DNA of 64,000 nucleotides from Acidobacteriota bacterium (GTDB lineage Bacteria; Acidobacteriota; Aminicenantia; Aminicenantales; Saccharicenantaceae), in NCBI GenBank assembly GCA_033549365.1, contig JAWSUF010000014.1, positions 1-64,000 on the forward strand, written 5' to 3'. Below are positions 53,212-61,069 of this stretch, piece after piece. Position 1 is the first letter of the stretch; every line of letters begins with the position of its first letter. Made by a program: the position numbers and the translations under genes. The notes beneath the pieces were generated by a model. The model searched no databases. It was not told where the DNA came from and worked only from the letters and a program-made list of their open reading frames with translations.

Positions 53212-54540
53212 ATGAAAGATATCCTTAAAGCCATTCAGGATGTTCCGCGCGAGAAATTGCCCAAGGCACTTCTGATGGCCGGGCATTTTTTCCTGGTCAT
53301 CACGATGTTCTGGGTGCTCAAGCCGATGAAGAAAATGGTCTTCATCTCCACCTATGTCGTGGACGGATTCAACCTCCTGGGCTGGCGGATGACGGGGTCG
53401 GAGGCCGAGCAGTTGGCCAAGATCCTGAACATGGTTATGGCCGCGATCGGGGTCGTCGTCTTCACCTGGCTGTCCCGCCGGATCACGCGGCAGAAACTCG
53501 TCTACGGCTGGGCGCTGTTTTTCATCGGCTGCTTTGTCCTCTTCAGCGCCGTCATCGGCCGGCCGACCGGCGCGGTTGCCTGGTCGTTTTATCTTTTCGG
53601 CGATTTCTTCAACACCGTCATGGTTGTTCTTTTCTGGGCCTTCCTCAACGACATCGTCAGTTCGGACGAGGCCAAGCGACTCTACGGCATCTGCGGGCTG
53701 GGAGGCGTTCTCGGCGGCTGGTTCGGTTCGGCCATCGTGGCGGGCTTCGTGGAAAAGGTGGGCGGCCCGATCCTCCTCCTCGCCTGTGCGGGCGGCGCCG
53801 GGCTGATCATGGTGGTCGCCTACGCGGTCTCCCGGATCGTGAAGAAGGAAGAGTCTCGGCCCGGGACCGCCGAGGTTCGCAGCCGGATCGGACCCTCACC
53901 CGAGCCCGAAATGAAGAAAAGCCGGGCCGCCTTGGAGGGCGCCAAGCTGGTTTTCTCCTCGCGTTACCTGCTGGCCATCGTGGCCATCGTCGGCTGCTAT
54001 GAAATCGTCTCCACGATCATGGATTTCCAGTGGACGCGGAGCGTCGAGACGGCCATCCACAGCGGGGCGGTCACCAAGGCCTATTTCGGCTCCGTGTATT
54101 TCGTGACCAACAGCGTTGCCGTGTTCGTCCAGTTTTTTCTCACCAGCCTGGTTATGCGGAAGTTCGGGGTCGGGATCGGCCTGCTCATCCTGCCCGTGGT
54201 CGCATTCTGTGGCTCGGCGGCCTTTTTCCTCTTTCCCGTGCTGATGGTCGGGAACGCGCTTTCGGTGAGCGACAACGGCCTCAACTATTCCATCAATCAG
54301 TCCTCGAAGGAGGCCCTGTACGTGCCTACCGCTCCGGAGGTCAAGTACCGGGCCAAGGCCTTCATCGACATGTTTGTCATGCGCTTCGCCAAGGCCGTTG
54401 CGGTGATCATCAACCTCGCGATCTTCAATGCCGTTCCGGCGGGAGGAATCCGCTGGCTGTCGCTGGTCACCCTGATCCTGCTCGCCGTCTGGATCAGCCG
54501 GGCCCGCTATGCCGGCCGGCAGTTCGAACTCAAAGCCTGA
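53212..54540 (+). CDS. Npt1/Npt2-like (ATP/ADP translocase family) membrane carrier
   Basis: 442 aa with about 11-12 membrane segments. FWVLKPMKKMVFISTYV and DFFNTVMVVLFWAFLNDIVSSDEAKRLYGICGLGG match the TLC/Npt family, best known for nucleotide exchange in intracellular bacteria and plastids; many free-living relatives have unknown substrates. Start ATG 53212 has a strong ribosome site. Function beyond 'carrier' is inference. Confidence 0.82.
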   Translation: MKDILKAIQDVPREKLPKALLMAGHFFLVITMFWVLKPMKKMVFISTYVVDGFNLLGWRMTGSEAEQLAKILNMVMAAIGVVVFTWLSRRITRQKLVYGWALFFIGCFVLFSAVIGRPTGAVAWSFYLFGDFFNTVMVVLFWAFLNDIVSSDEAKRLYGICGLGGVLGGWFGSAIVAGFVEKVGGPILLLACAGGAGLIMVVAYAVSRIVKKEESRPGTAEVRSRIGPSPEPEMKKSRAALEGAKLVFSSRYLLAIVAIVGCYEIVSTIMDFQWTRSVETAIHSGAVTKAYFGSVYFVTNSVAVFVQFFLTSLVMRKFGVGIGLLILPVVAFCGSAAFFLFPVLMVGNALSVSDNGLNYSINQSSKEALYVPTAPEVKYRAKAFIDMFVMRFAKAVAVIINLAIFNAVPAGGIRWLSLVTLILLAVWISRARYAGRQFELKA

Positions 54541-54642
54541 ATCCGGATCCGGTCCCGAACACGCCCGGCCGGGGCGGTCGGCGCCACCGGCGTTATCGCC
54601 CTTACAGCAGGTGGGTCTTGCCGAAAGGGCACGGAGAAAAAC

Positions 54643-54672
54643 TTGGCCGGAAGAGACGGCATGGGGTAAAAT
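54643..54672 (+). promoter_or_regulatory. Glycerate kinase promoter, predicted leaderless
   Basis: TTGGCC (54643-54648), 18-base spacer, TAAAAT (54667-54672), then 6 bases to ATG 54679 with no ribosome site. Confidence 0.5.
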
Positions 54673-54678
54673 ATAGCA

Positions 54679-56034
54679 ATGGGTGTTCCAACCACATCCG
54701 CATCGACCCGTTTCGACGACGCCCGCGCCGTCTATGAGGCGGCGCTCGACGCCGTATCGCCCGAAAGGCTTTTCAAGAAGAATCTGTCCCGCGAGGGGGC
54801 CGTTCTTCGCGTGAAGGACGAGACGGTCGACCTTTCGGATGTCGATTGTATCTATCTCTTCGCCGTCGGAAAAGCGGCGCCGCACATGGCCGCCCGCGCT
54901 CTTCCCCTGATCGAAGACAAGCTTGAGAGCGGCGTCGTTCTGACGCGCGAGATCGAATCCCGCCGCGAGGGACGCATCGATTATCTTCCCGCCTCCCACC
55001 CGCTTCCCGATGAGAGGAGTCTGGCTGCGGCCCGGGCCATTCTCGGCCTGTCCGAAAAGGCGGGGGAACGGGATCTGGTTCTGCTTCTTCTTTCCGGAGG
55101 CGGCTCGGCCCAGCTCTGCCTTCCGGCCGAAGGCCTTTCGCTCGTGGACAAACGCCGGACGACGGACGCCCTGATGAAGGCGGGCGCCGGAATCGGCGAA
55201 CTCAATACCGTCCGCAAACATCTCTCGGGCGTCAAGGGCGGGCGGCTGGCCCGGACGGCCGCTCCGGCCTGCGTCGTCACTCTCGTTATTTCCGACGTCA
55301 TCGGAAACGACCTCGGCACCATCGCCTCGGGGCCGACTCATGGGGACGATTCGACCTGGGCCGATGCCCGCGCCGTCCTGGACGCGCGGAATCTGTGGGC
55401 CTCCGTGCCCGAAGCCGTCCGCCGAGCCGTCGAGGAAGGGGAGAGGGGCGAGAGGCCTGAGACCCTGAAAAAGAACGACCCGGTTTTCGACCGCGTCCGG
55501 AATCATATCATCGGCGATATCCGGACGGCTCTCGATGCGGCGGCGGCCCGGGCCCGGGAACTGGGATTCGAAACTTTCCCCCTCACGGACGCCGACTCGG
55601 GAGAAGCCCGTGAGGCCGCCCGGAAATATGTCGCTTTTCTCAAGTCCCTGGCCTGTTCCCTGCGGCGGGCGCCCCGGCCGATGTGTTTTCTTGCGGGCGG
55701 GGAGATCACGGTGACCGTGACAGGGAAAGGGAAAGGCGGCCGCAACACGGAGTTCGTCCTGGCCGCGCTCCGGGAAATCGAAAAAGAAGGGCTGGGGGAT
55801 CTTGACTGGCTTGTCCTGAGCCTGGGAACGGACGGCATCGACGGCCCGACGGATGCGGCCGGGGCCTGGATCGATCCGGCGACGGCCGGACGGGGCCGGA
55901 AAGCCGGGCTCGACATCGACCGCTTTCTCGACGACAACGACTCCTATTCCTATTTCGAAAAGGCCGGCGGGCTCATCGTCACCGGGCCGACGCCGACCAA
56001 TGTCATGGACCTCCGTGTTTTTCTCATCGGCTGA
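54679..56034 (+). CDS. Glycerate 2-kinase (MOFRL type)
   Basis: 451 aa. Phosphorylates D-glycerate to 2-phosphoglycerate. FAVGKAAPHMAARAL, LLLLSGGGSA and the C-terminal MOFRL domain (FLAGGEITVTVTGKGKGGRNTEFVLAA, LSLGTDGIDGPTDAAGAW) identify the GLYCTK group. Complete. It feeds glycolysis just above pyruvate phosphate dikinase, whose regulator is encoded at 62282. Confidence 0.95.
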   Translation: MGVPTTSASTRFDDARAVYEAALDAVSPERLFKKNLSREGAVLRVKDETVDLSDVDCIYLFAVGKAAPHMAARALPLIEDKLESGVVLTREIESRREGRIDYLPASHPLPDERSLAAARAILGLSEKAGERDLVLLLLSGGGSAQLCLPAEGLSLVDKRRTTDALMKAGAGIGELNTVRKHLSGVKGGRLARTAAPACVVTLVISDVIGNDLGTIASGPTHGDDSTWADARAVLDARNLWASVPEAVRRAVEEGERGERPETLKKNDPVFDRVRNHIIGDIRTALDAAAARARELGFETFPLTDADSGEAREAARKYVAFLKSLACSLRRAPRPMCFLAGGEITVTVTGKGKGGRNTEFVLAALREIEKEGLGDLDWLVLSLGTDGIDGPTDAAGAWIDPATAGRGRKAGLDIDRFLDDNDSYSYFEKAGGLIVTGPTPTNVMDLRVFLIG

Positions 56035-56043
56035 AAAAACCTC

Positions 56044-56071
56044 TTGACATTCGATGGAGTGGAGTTATAAT
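56044..56071 (+). promoter_or_regulatory. Strong promoter for the heptosyltransferase gene
   Basis: Perfect TTGACA (56044-56049), 16-base spacer, perfect TATAAT (56066-56071). Predicted start 56078 is the first base of the P1 stem of the structured leader. Confidence 0.75.
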
Positions 56072-56077
56072 CAATTC

Positions 56078-56165
56078 AAGTTTTCTTGCGCCGGCTGGAG
56101 AAAACTTCGACCCACCTTTAAGACATCATTTTTCCCTTTTCTGCTGTAACAAAAAAACAGCCGGC
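56078..56165 (+). ncRNA. Structured 5' leader, copy 1 of a paired RNA element
   Basis: P1 stem AAGTTTTCT / AGAAAACTT (56078-56086 with 56099-56107, 9 pairs) encloses a 12-base loop. Loop bases 56090-56097 (GCCGGCTG) are complementary to 56158-56165 (CAGCCGGC), a pseudoknot or switch pairing. A further hairpin, TCTTC / GGAGA (56070s-56183 region: 56170-56174 with 56179-56183), covers the GGGAGA ribosome site of the next gene. Matches copy 2 at 57245 in layout but not in P1 bases. Class unknown. Confidence 0.6.
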
Positions 56166-56185
56166 ACCCTCTTCCGCGGGAGAAG

Positions 56186-57157
56186 ATGTTGAAAAAAACA
56201 TCCGTTCTTCTTGTCCGCCCCGGAGGACTCGGGGATCTTCTGGTCGCACTGCCTTCGATCGCTTTCGTCCGCGAAAAAATGGCGGACGCGCGGTTGACGC
56301 TGGCTTGCCGCGTCGACTACGGCCGGCTCTTTCTTGAGGCCGGACTTGTCGACGACCTGGTGTCCGTCGATTCCCGGAATCTGTCCTGGCTGTTCGCCGC
56401 ATCCGCAGTGGCGGAGGCCGATGCGTCCGCCGAATCCGGCGAACCGCAGCTCAATGTCTTTTCATCGATTGTCGGCTGGATGAGAAAGCGCGGAATCCTC
56501 GATATTCCCGCTGCCGCGGACGGGACGGGCCTCCGCGCCGTCGTCGCGCCGGACTCGGAACCCGACGAAGCCTGGAGCCGCTTTTTCCTTCGCCGGACAC
56601 TCGACCTTTTCGGCGATCCCCGGCCGCCTGAGGCCCTCCTGCCCCGGCTGGGCCGTCTTCGGATATCCGCCCGAATGCGGACGGAGGGGCTCTCCGCCTT
56701 CGGATTCGGCAATGAGCCGGGAGATCCGGTCGTCGTTCATACGGGAAGCGGAAGCACGAGGAAGCGCTGGCCTTCCGAATATTTTCTAGAGATCATGCGG
56801 CGTCTTTCCGGCGCGGGCCGGCGGGGTGTTTGCATCACGGGGGAAGCCGAGGCCGGATCGCCCGCCGACCTGGATGACGGCGACATGCCTCCCGGCTGGA
56901 CGCGATCCCGTCGGCCGGATATCCTTCATCTGGCCGGGCTTCTCTCCGGCCCCGGGCTTTTTCTCGGCAACGACTCGGGAACGGCCCATCTCGCGGCCGC
57001 CTGCGGCTGCTCCTCCCTTGTCCTGTTTCTCAATGAATTTGCGACTCTGTGGAGGCCGTATGGTCCGGCGCGCCTGATTTCGGCCCCGGCCATGGCGGAT
57101 ATTTCTGTGGACCTGGCATGGGAAGAAATATTAGATATCAAGCAGCAAGCGTTTTAA
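56186..57157 (+). CDS. Glycosyltransferase family 9 (heptosyltransferase-like)
   Basis: 323 aa. GT-B fold: N-terminal LLVRPGGLGDLLVALPS and C-terminal VVHTGSGSTRKRWP, LFLGNDSGTAHLAAACG are hallmarks of ADP-heptose:LPS heptosyltransferases. Peripheral, cytosolic face; adds a sugar to lipid A core or a related glycan. GGGAGAAG is directly before ATG 56186 and may be masked by the leader hairpin. Confidence 0.92.
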   Translation: MLKKTSVLLVRPGGLGDLLVALPSIAFVREKMADARLTLACRVDYGRLFLEAGLVDDLVSVDSRNLSWLFAASAVAEADASAESGEPQLNVFSSIVGWMRKRGILDIPAAADGTGLRAVVAPDSEPDEAWSRFFLRRTLDLFGDPRPPEALLPRLGRLRISARMRTEGLSAFGFGNEPGDPVVVHTGSGSTRKRWPSEYFLEIMRRLSGAGRRGVCITGEAEAGSPADLDDGDMPPGWTRSRRPDILHLAGLLSGPGLFLGNDSGTAHLAAACGCSSLVLFLNEFATLWRPYGPARLISAPAMADISVDLAWEEILDIKQQAF

Positions 57158-57210
57158 AGTCAAGAAAACAAAAGATATATCAAGAAACTTCGCCGGCCGT
57201 CCGATTTTCC

Positions 57211-57238
57211 TTGCATTCTCCCCCGATTCTGCTATAAT
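57211..57238 (+). promoter_or_regulatory. Promoter for the NMT1-adenylase-methyltransferase operon
   Basis: TTGCAT (57211-57216), 16-base spacer, perfect TATAAT (57233-57238). Predicted start about 57245, the first base of the structured leader. Confidence 0.65.
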
Positions 57239-57244
57239 ACGCAT

Positions 57245-57320
57245 GGCTCTCATTTGCCGGCTGGTGAGAGCTCCCTCAACAATCCAATCATCACCCCCCT
57301 TTTGCTGACCTCAGCCGGCA
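57245..57320 (+). ncRNA. Structured 5' leader, copy 2 of a paired RNA element
   Basis: P1 stem GCTCTCA / TGAGAGC (57246-57252 with 57265-57271; a G-U pair extends it) encloses a 12-base loop TTTGCCGGCTGG. Loop bases 57255-57263 pair with 57312-57320 (9 pairs). The linker shares CCTTTT..GCTG with copy 1. Downstream, 57330-57360 can fold a GC-rich hairpin. The rest of the leader to ATG 57400 has no ribosome site. Confidence 0.6.
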
Positions 57321-57399
57321 CTTCCCCCTCCCGCGGCCGCTTAATATCGGGGGCCGGGTGTGATATGATAAAAACAGCCTCAAGCATTAATTTAGTCGC

Positions 57400-57864
57400 A
57401 TGAAAAACAAAAATTGGAAACAGGAATTAAAAGCCCATTTCGACAATCTCCGCGTCATCGAGAGCTGCAAGGCCGAATCCCTTCTGAAGTTCGAACAATT
57501 CTGTGAATTCATCGCCGAGCTGGCCTTCGAATCCCTGTCCGGCGAACTCAAAGCGAAGGGCGTCCGATCCAAAATCCGCAAGGAGAAAGGCCGATCCATC
57601 GGCCTGGAGATTCGGGTTCCCGGACCCAGGCCCGGAAATTTCGAATACCGCCTGATTCTTCCCCGAAACTCGGTGGACCTCAAAATGACGCTTCGGACGC
57701 GGGGCCGATGGGCGGACAAGCCTGAAGCCCAAGAGACCGCCGAGCCGTTCATGGAAGGCGAGGACTCGGCCATCGTTCTCAAAACGGCCAAGGAAACCAT
57801 CATCCTCGACGTCATCGAGCGATATCGGAATTTTGTCTACGCCGGCCTGACCTCGCCGGATTAA
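57400..57864 (+). CDS. Conserved-looking hypothetical protein
   Basis: 154 aa, cytosolic, charged, alpha/beta; no family recognised. It has a basic middle (SKIRKEKGRSIGLEIRVPG) and hydrophobic strands (FEYRLILPRN, AIVLKTAKETIILDVIERY). No ribosome site before ATG 57400. First gene after the structured leader; 42 bases before the NMT1-like gene. Confidence 0.65.
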   Translation: MKNKNWKQELKAHFDNLRVIESCKAESLLKFEQFCEFIAELAFESLSGELKAKGVRSKIRKEKGRSIGLEIRVPGPRPGNFEYRLILPRNSVDLKMTLRTRGRWADKPEAQETAEPFMEGEDSAIVLKTAKETIILDVIERYRNFVYAGLTSPD

Positions 57865-57906
57865 ACAAAGCCGCAATGAACGTTCGGTCAGAACAGGAGA
57901 CATAAC

Positions 57907-58770
57907 ATGATCAAGATACCCTTTTCCGTGTTGAGGGGCATTTGCCAGATGCCCGCCTACGCCGCCTCCGACAAGGGCTTTTTCGAGGAGGAAGGTCTGG
58001 ATGTCCGTCTGAACGTCGAACCGACGGCCTGGATGGTGCCGCGCCGCCTGGCCGCCGGGGAAATCCACTTCGCCGTGATGCCCTGGACCCGGGTTGCGGC
58101 CGAACCCGACCGGGACAGGACGATGGTTCTCGTCGCCGGAGCCGGGATCGAAGAAGCGGCCATCGTCGTCAGGAAGGGCGTCGCCCTTTCCGATGTCCGA
58201 AAAGTCGCCGTGCCCCGCCGTGGCGGCATCAAGGATCTGACCGCCATGGGCCTGATGGAGAGCTTGGGCTGGGCGGACATCGAATGCCTCCGGATGCCCT
58301 CCGGCGACGGCGCCATCCTGTCGCTTGTCGGCGGCGGCGTCGACGCCGCCTCCATGGTCGAGCCCTACGCCACGATGTTGGAGAGGCTGGGAATCGGAAC
58401 CATCGTCAAGAGGACGGGCGATGTCTGGCCGGGAGCGCCGGGGTGTTCGCTGACGACGACGGCCGGACTTATCCAATCCGAGCCCGGACTTGTCGAAAAA
58501 GTCGTCCGGGCCTACGTTCGGGGCGCCTCCTTCGTCCTTGAAAACCCCGGCGAGTCGTCCGAAATCGCCGAGCGATACACGGGCATCGGATCCGGCCACA
58601 TCCGGGCCGCACTCGAAGCCAATCGTCCCGATGTCGACGCCCTGCGGAATTCCGCGGCCATGACCGACATTCTCGGTCTCATGCGGAAACTGGGCTATAT
58701 CGCGGACTTTCCGGTCCGCCATCTCGACTTGTCCTTCCTGGATCGAGCCCAAAAGGGATCCCACGCCTGA
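57907..58770 (+). CDS. NMT1/THI5-like (periplasmic-binding-fold) protein without signal peptide
   Basis: 287 aa. AGGAG precedes ATG 57907. SVLRGICQMPAYAASDKGFFEEEGLDV is the N-terminal lobe start of NMT1/THI5-like and related binding proteins (ligand loop GGG V/DAASMVEP). It begins directly at the fold with no export signal, so it acts in the cytoplasm; cytosolic relatives of this fold (such as MqnA/MqnD or THI5) are enzymes. No transporter genes lie next to it, but an adenylase and methyltransferases do. Enzyme role is inference. Confidence 0.78.
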   Translation: MIKIPFSVLRGICQMPAYAASDKGFFEEEGLDVRLNVEPTAWMVPRRLAAGEIHFAVMPWTRVAAEPDRDRTMVLVAGAGIEEAAIVVRKGVALSDVRKVAVPRRGGIKDLTAMGLMESLGWADIECLRMPSGDGAILSLVGGGVDAASMVEPYATMLERLGIGTIVKRTGDVWPGAPGCSLTTTAGLIQSEPGLVEKVVRAYVRGASFVLENPGESSEIAERYTGIGSGHIRAALEANRPDVDALRNSAAMTDILGLMRKLGYIADFPVRHLDLSFLDRAQKGSHA

Positions 58771-58771
58771 G

Positions 58772-60334
58772 ATGGACATCGTCCGCCTCGGACGCCTGTT
58801 TCGAACGGTTCGGGGTCTGCCGGCCTTTTTCGGCAAACCCCTGGATATCGGGACATCCCTCGATGCCCTCAAGACCCGGATGGAGCGCCGAACGGAGAAT
58901 TTCCTGTCTTCCGCCGCGATCGTCTACGGCGTCCCGCACAATCCCTTCCGGCGCCTTCTTCTTTCGGCCGGCTGCGAATACGCCGATCTCGAATCCGGCG
59001 TCCTGAGCCGGGGAATCGAAAAGACGCTGGAAGCCCTGCGGGCCGAAGGCGTGTTCCTGAGCTACGACGAATTCAAATCCGGAATCCCGGTCGTCCGCGG
59101 CGGAGTTGCATTTGAGACTCGCCCGGAGGATTTCGACAATCCCCGGCTCGCGGGCGGGACGATTGCGGCCTCGACGAGCGGAACCCGATCCTCCCGGTCG
59201 ATGCGCGTCCCTTACGACTGGGACTTCATCGCCGACGAGGCGGCCAACGAATGTGCTCTGTCCGCCGCCCACGGGATCTTGGATGCGCCCCAGGCGCTGT
59301 GGTATCCCGGTCTGCCGGGGATTGCCGGGATCCACAACGTGCTCATCTCCGCCAAATATCGCCGGCCGCCCGATCGGTGGTTCGCCCACGGCTCGGACCG
59401 GGACATGCGTCAGCCGTTCGGCCGCAATCTGGCCGTCCGGGCCCTGCCCGTCCTGGGCCGCCTCTACGGCCTGCGCCTGCCCCGGCCGGAGCCCACGAAT
59501 CTGGAGGACGCGCCACGAGTGGCCCGCTGGCTGGCAGAGACGGCGGCGGAACACGGCATTTCGGTCCTCCGCGGGTTCACGGGTTCGGTCGTCCGGGCCG
59601 TTCAGGCCGCCCTCGAAAACAATCTGGACATCAAACGGTCCGTTCTTTTCACCGGAGGCGAGCCCCTGACCGCGGCCCGGCGGAAATTCATCGAGTCTTC
59701 GGGCGCCCGGGTTTATCCCCGCTACATCGCCACGGAGACGGGCCTCATCGCCGCCGCCTGCCCGCACGGGGAACCGCCCGACGAGATGCACGTCTATCTC
59801 GACCGTCTGGCCGTTCTGCCTCAGGAGAACGGCGGCGGCCTTCAATACACGACGCTTCTTCCCGGAGCCGGAAAGATCCTCCTGAATACGGATATCGGCG
59901 ACGGCGGCCGTCTTTCGCAAAAGCCCTGTCCGTGCCTTTTCGGGGCCCTGGGCATGGATGTTCGGGTCAGCGAGGTCGGAAGCCGGGAGAGGATCACGAT
60001 CGAAGGCATGACGGTTGCCGTCCATGAACTCGATGACGCTCTCGGCCGGGTTGCGACCGATGCGGGCGGCAACCCGGACGACATCCGGTTTCAGGAAGTC
60101 CGCGACGAGCGCAATTTCGGCCGGCTGCGGATTGTCGCCGGGCCGAGTCTCGGCGGTGTGGACGAAAACCGTCTGATCGACGGCTTGTTCGGCAATCTCG
60201 AAAGCCGGGACTCCGGCCACAGGATGACGACCCGGATCTGGCGCCAGGCCGGATCGGTCGAAGTCGTTCGGGGAGGGCCGGAGTATTCCGAAGGCTTCAA
60301 GCGGCGAATCGTCGAAAGACCGGAGCGGCCATGA
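58772..60334 (+). CDS. Adenylate-forming enzyme (PaaK/LuxE-like)
   Basis: 520 aa. Family hallmarks: ATP-binding TSGT (135-138, within AASTSGTRSSRS) and the second core motif Y-x-A-T-E (Glu322). The C-terminal lid ends in short acidic regions. Such enzymes activate a carboxylic acid as acyl-AMP and pass it to CoA or a protein. It starts 1 base after the NMT1-like stop, and ends in an ATGA overlap with the methyltransferase, so it is one unit of an operon. Substrate unknown. Confidence 0.82.
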   Translation: MDIVRLGRLFRTVRGLPAFFGKPLDIGTSLDALKTRMERRTENFLSSAAIVYGVPHNPFRRLLLSAGCEYADLESGVLSRGIEKTLEALRAEGVFLSYDEFKSGIPVVRGGVAFETRPEDFDNPRLAGGTIAASTSGTRSSRSMRVPYDWDFIADEAANECALSAAHGILDAPQALWYPGLPGIAGIHNVLISAKYRRPPDRWFAHGSDRDMRQPFGRNLAVRALPVLGRLYGLRLPRPEPTNLEDAPRVARWLAETAAEHGISVLRGFTGSVVRAVQAALENNLDIKRSVLFTGGEPLTAARRKFIESSGARVYPRYIATETGLIAAACPHGEPPDEMHVYLDRLAVLPQENGGGLQYTTLLPGAGKILLNTDIGDGGRLSQKPCPCLFGALGMDVRVSEVGSRERITIEGMTVAVHELDDALGRVATDAGGNPDDIRFQEVRDERNFGRLRIVAGPSLGGVDENRLIDGLFGNLESRDSGHRMTTRIWRQAGSVEVVRGGPEYSEGFKRRIVERPERP

Positions 60335-61065
60335 CGATACAACGGCTCGACCCCCGGACCTGGGATAGGATCTACGACTGCCCCGGAGAAGACGGGTCGA
60401 ATATGATCTTCCGCCGCAGCATGTCCGCCGCTCTCGAGGCCTGTGCGGCGTCCTCGGGGGCCGGCGAAGTGTGGCTCGACGCCGGCTGCGGCACGGGCCG
60501 GATGACGGACGGACTTTCGAGGCTGGGGCTGTCGGCCGTCGGCGTCGACCGGGATGTCGGCATGACGGCCTACGCGCTTTCGAAAGCCGGGGACGAGCCG
60601 GAGGCCCGGTCTCGAAGGCCGGCCATCATTGCGGCCTGTGCCTCGCATCTTCCCTTTGCCGACGAATCGATCGGCGGAGTCGCCGCCGTCTCCCTGATGG
60701 GATGTCTCGACTCGCCGGGGGATTTCTTCGGAGAAATCCGCAGGGTCCTCCGCAGCGGGGGTCCGGCGGTCGTCACCTTCACCAACCGGGACAGCCTGTT
60801 GCATAAAGTTCAGCATGCTCTGAACCGTCTCGGCAGGCGACCCCCGGGCAACCGCTTCCGGAGCTATTCCCTTGCCGAGGCTCTGGCCCTTTTTGAAAAT
60901 GCGGGTTTCCGGACAGCAGACATCCGGTTCTACAACTTCGTCCTGACGAATGGCGTCCGGATCTTCCCGCCGCGGCGCGCGGGGCTTGTTCTCGAAAGGC
61001 GTCTCCGATCCGCGCGCAGCCGGAAGTGGGGGAGGAATTTCGTGATCACGGGGCGCAAACGGTGA
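60331..61065 (+). CDS. Class I SAM-dependent methyltransferase
   Basis: 244 aa. SAM-binding motif I VWLDAGCGTGRMTDGLSRLG and motif II GVDRDVGM, then a post-I strand and VLRSGGPAVVTFTN. Small-molecule O/N/C-methyltransferase fold (Methyltransf_11-like). Overlaps the adenylase gene by ATGA. Confidence 0.88.
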   Translation: MTIQRLDPRTWDRIYDCPGEDGSNMIFRRSMSAALEACAASSGAGEVWLDAGCGTGRMTDGLSRLGLSAVGVDRDVGMTAYALSKAGDEPEARSRRPAIIAACASHLPFADESIGGVAAVSLMGCLDSPGDFFGEIRRVLRSGGPAVVTFTNRDSLLHKVQHALNRLGRRPPGNRFRSYSLAEALALFENAGFRTADIRFYNFVLTNGVRIFPPRRAGLVLERRLRSARSRKWGRNFVITGRKR

Positions 61066-61069
61066 AACC

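Noticed and set aside
57907-58770. Xanthine riboswitch (NMT1 motif) upstream of the NMT1-like gene
   Set aside because: Name-based idea only; the 42-base gap before the gene shows no such structure, and the leader at 57245 did not match what I recall of that motif.
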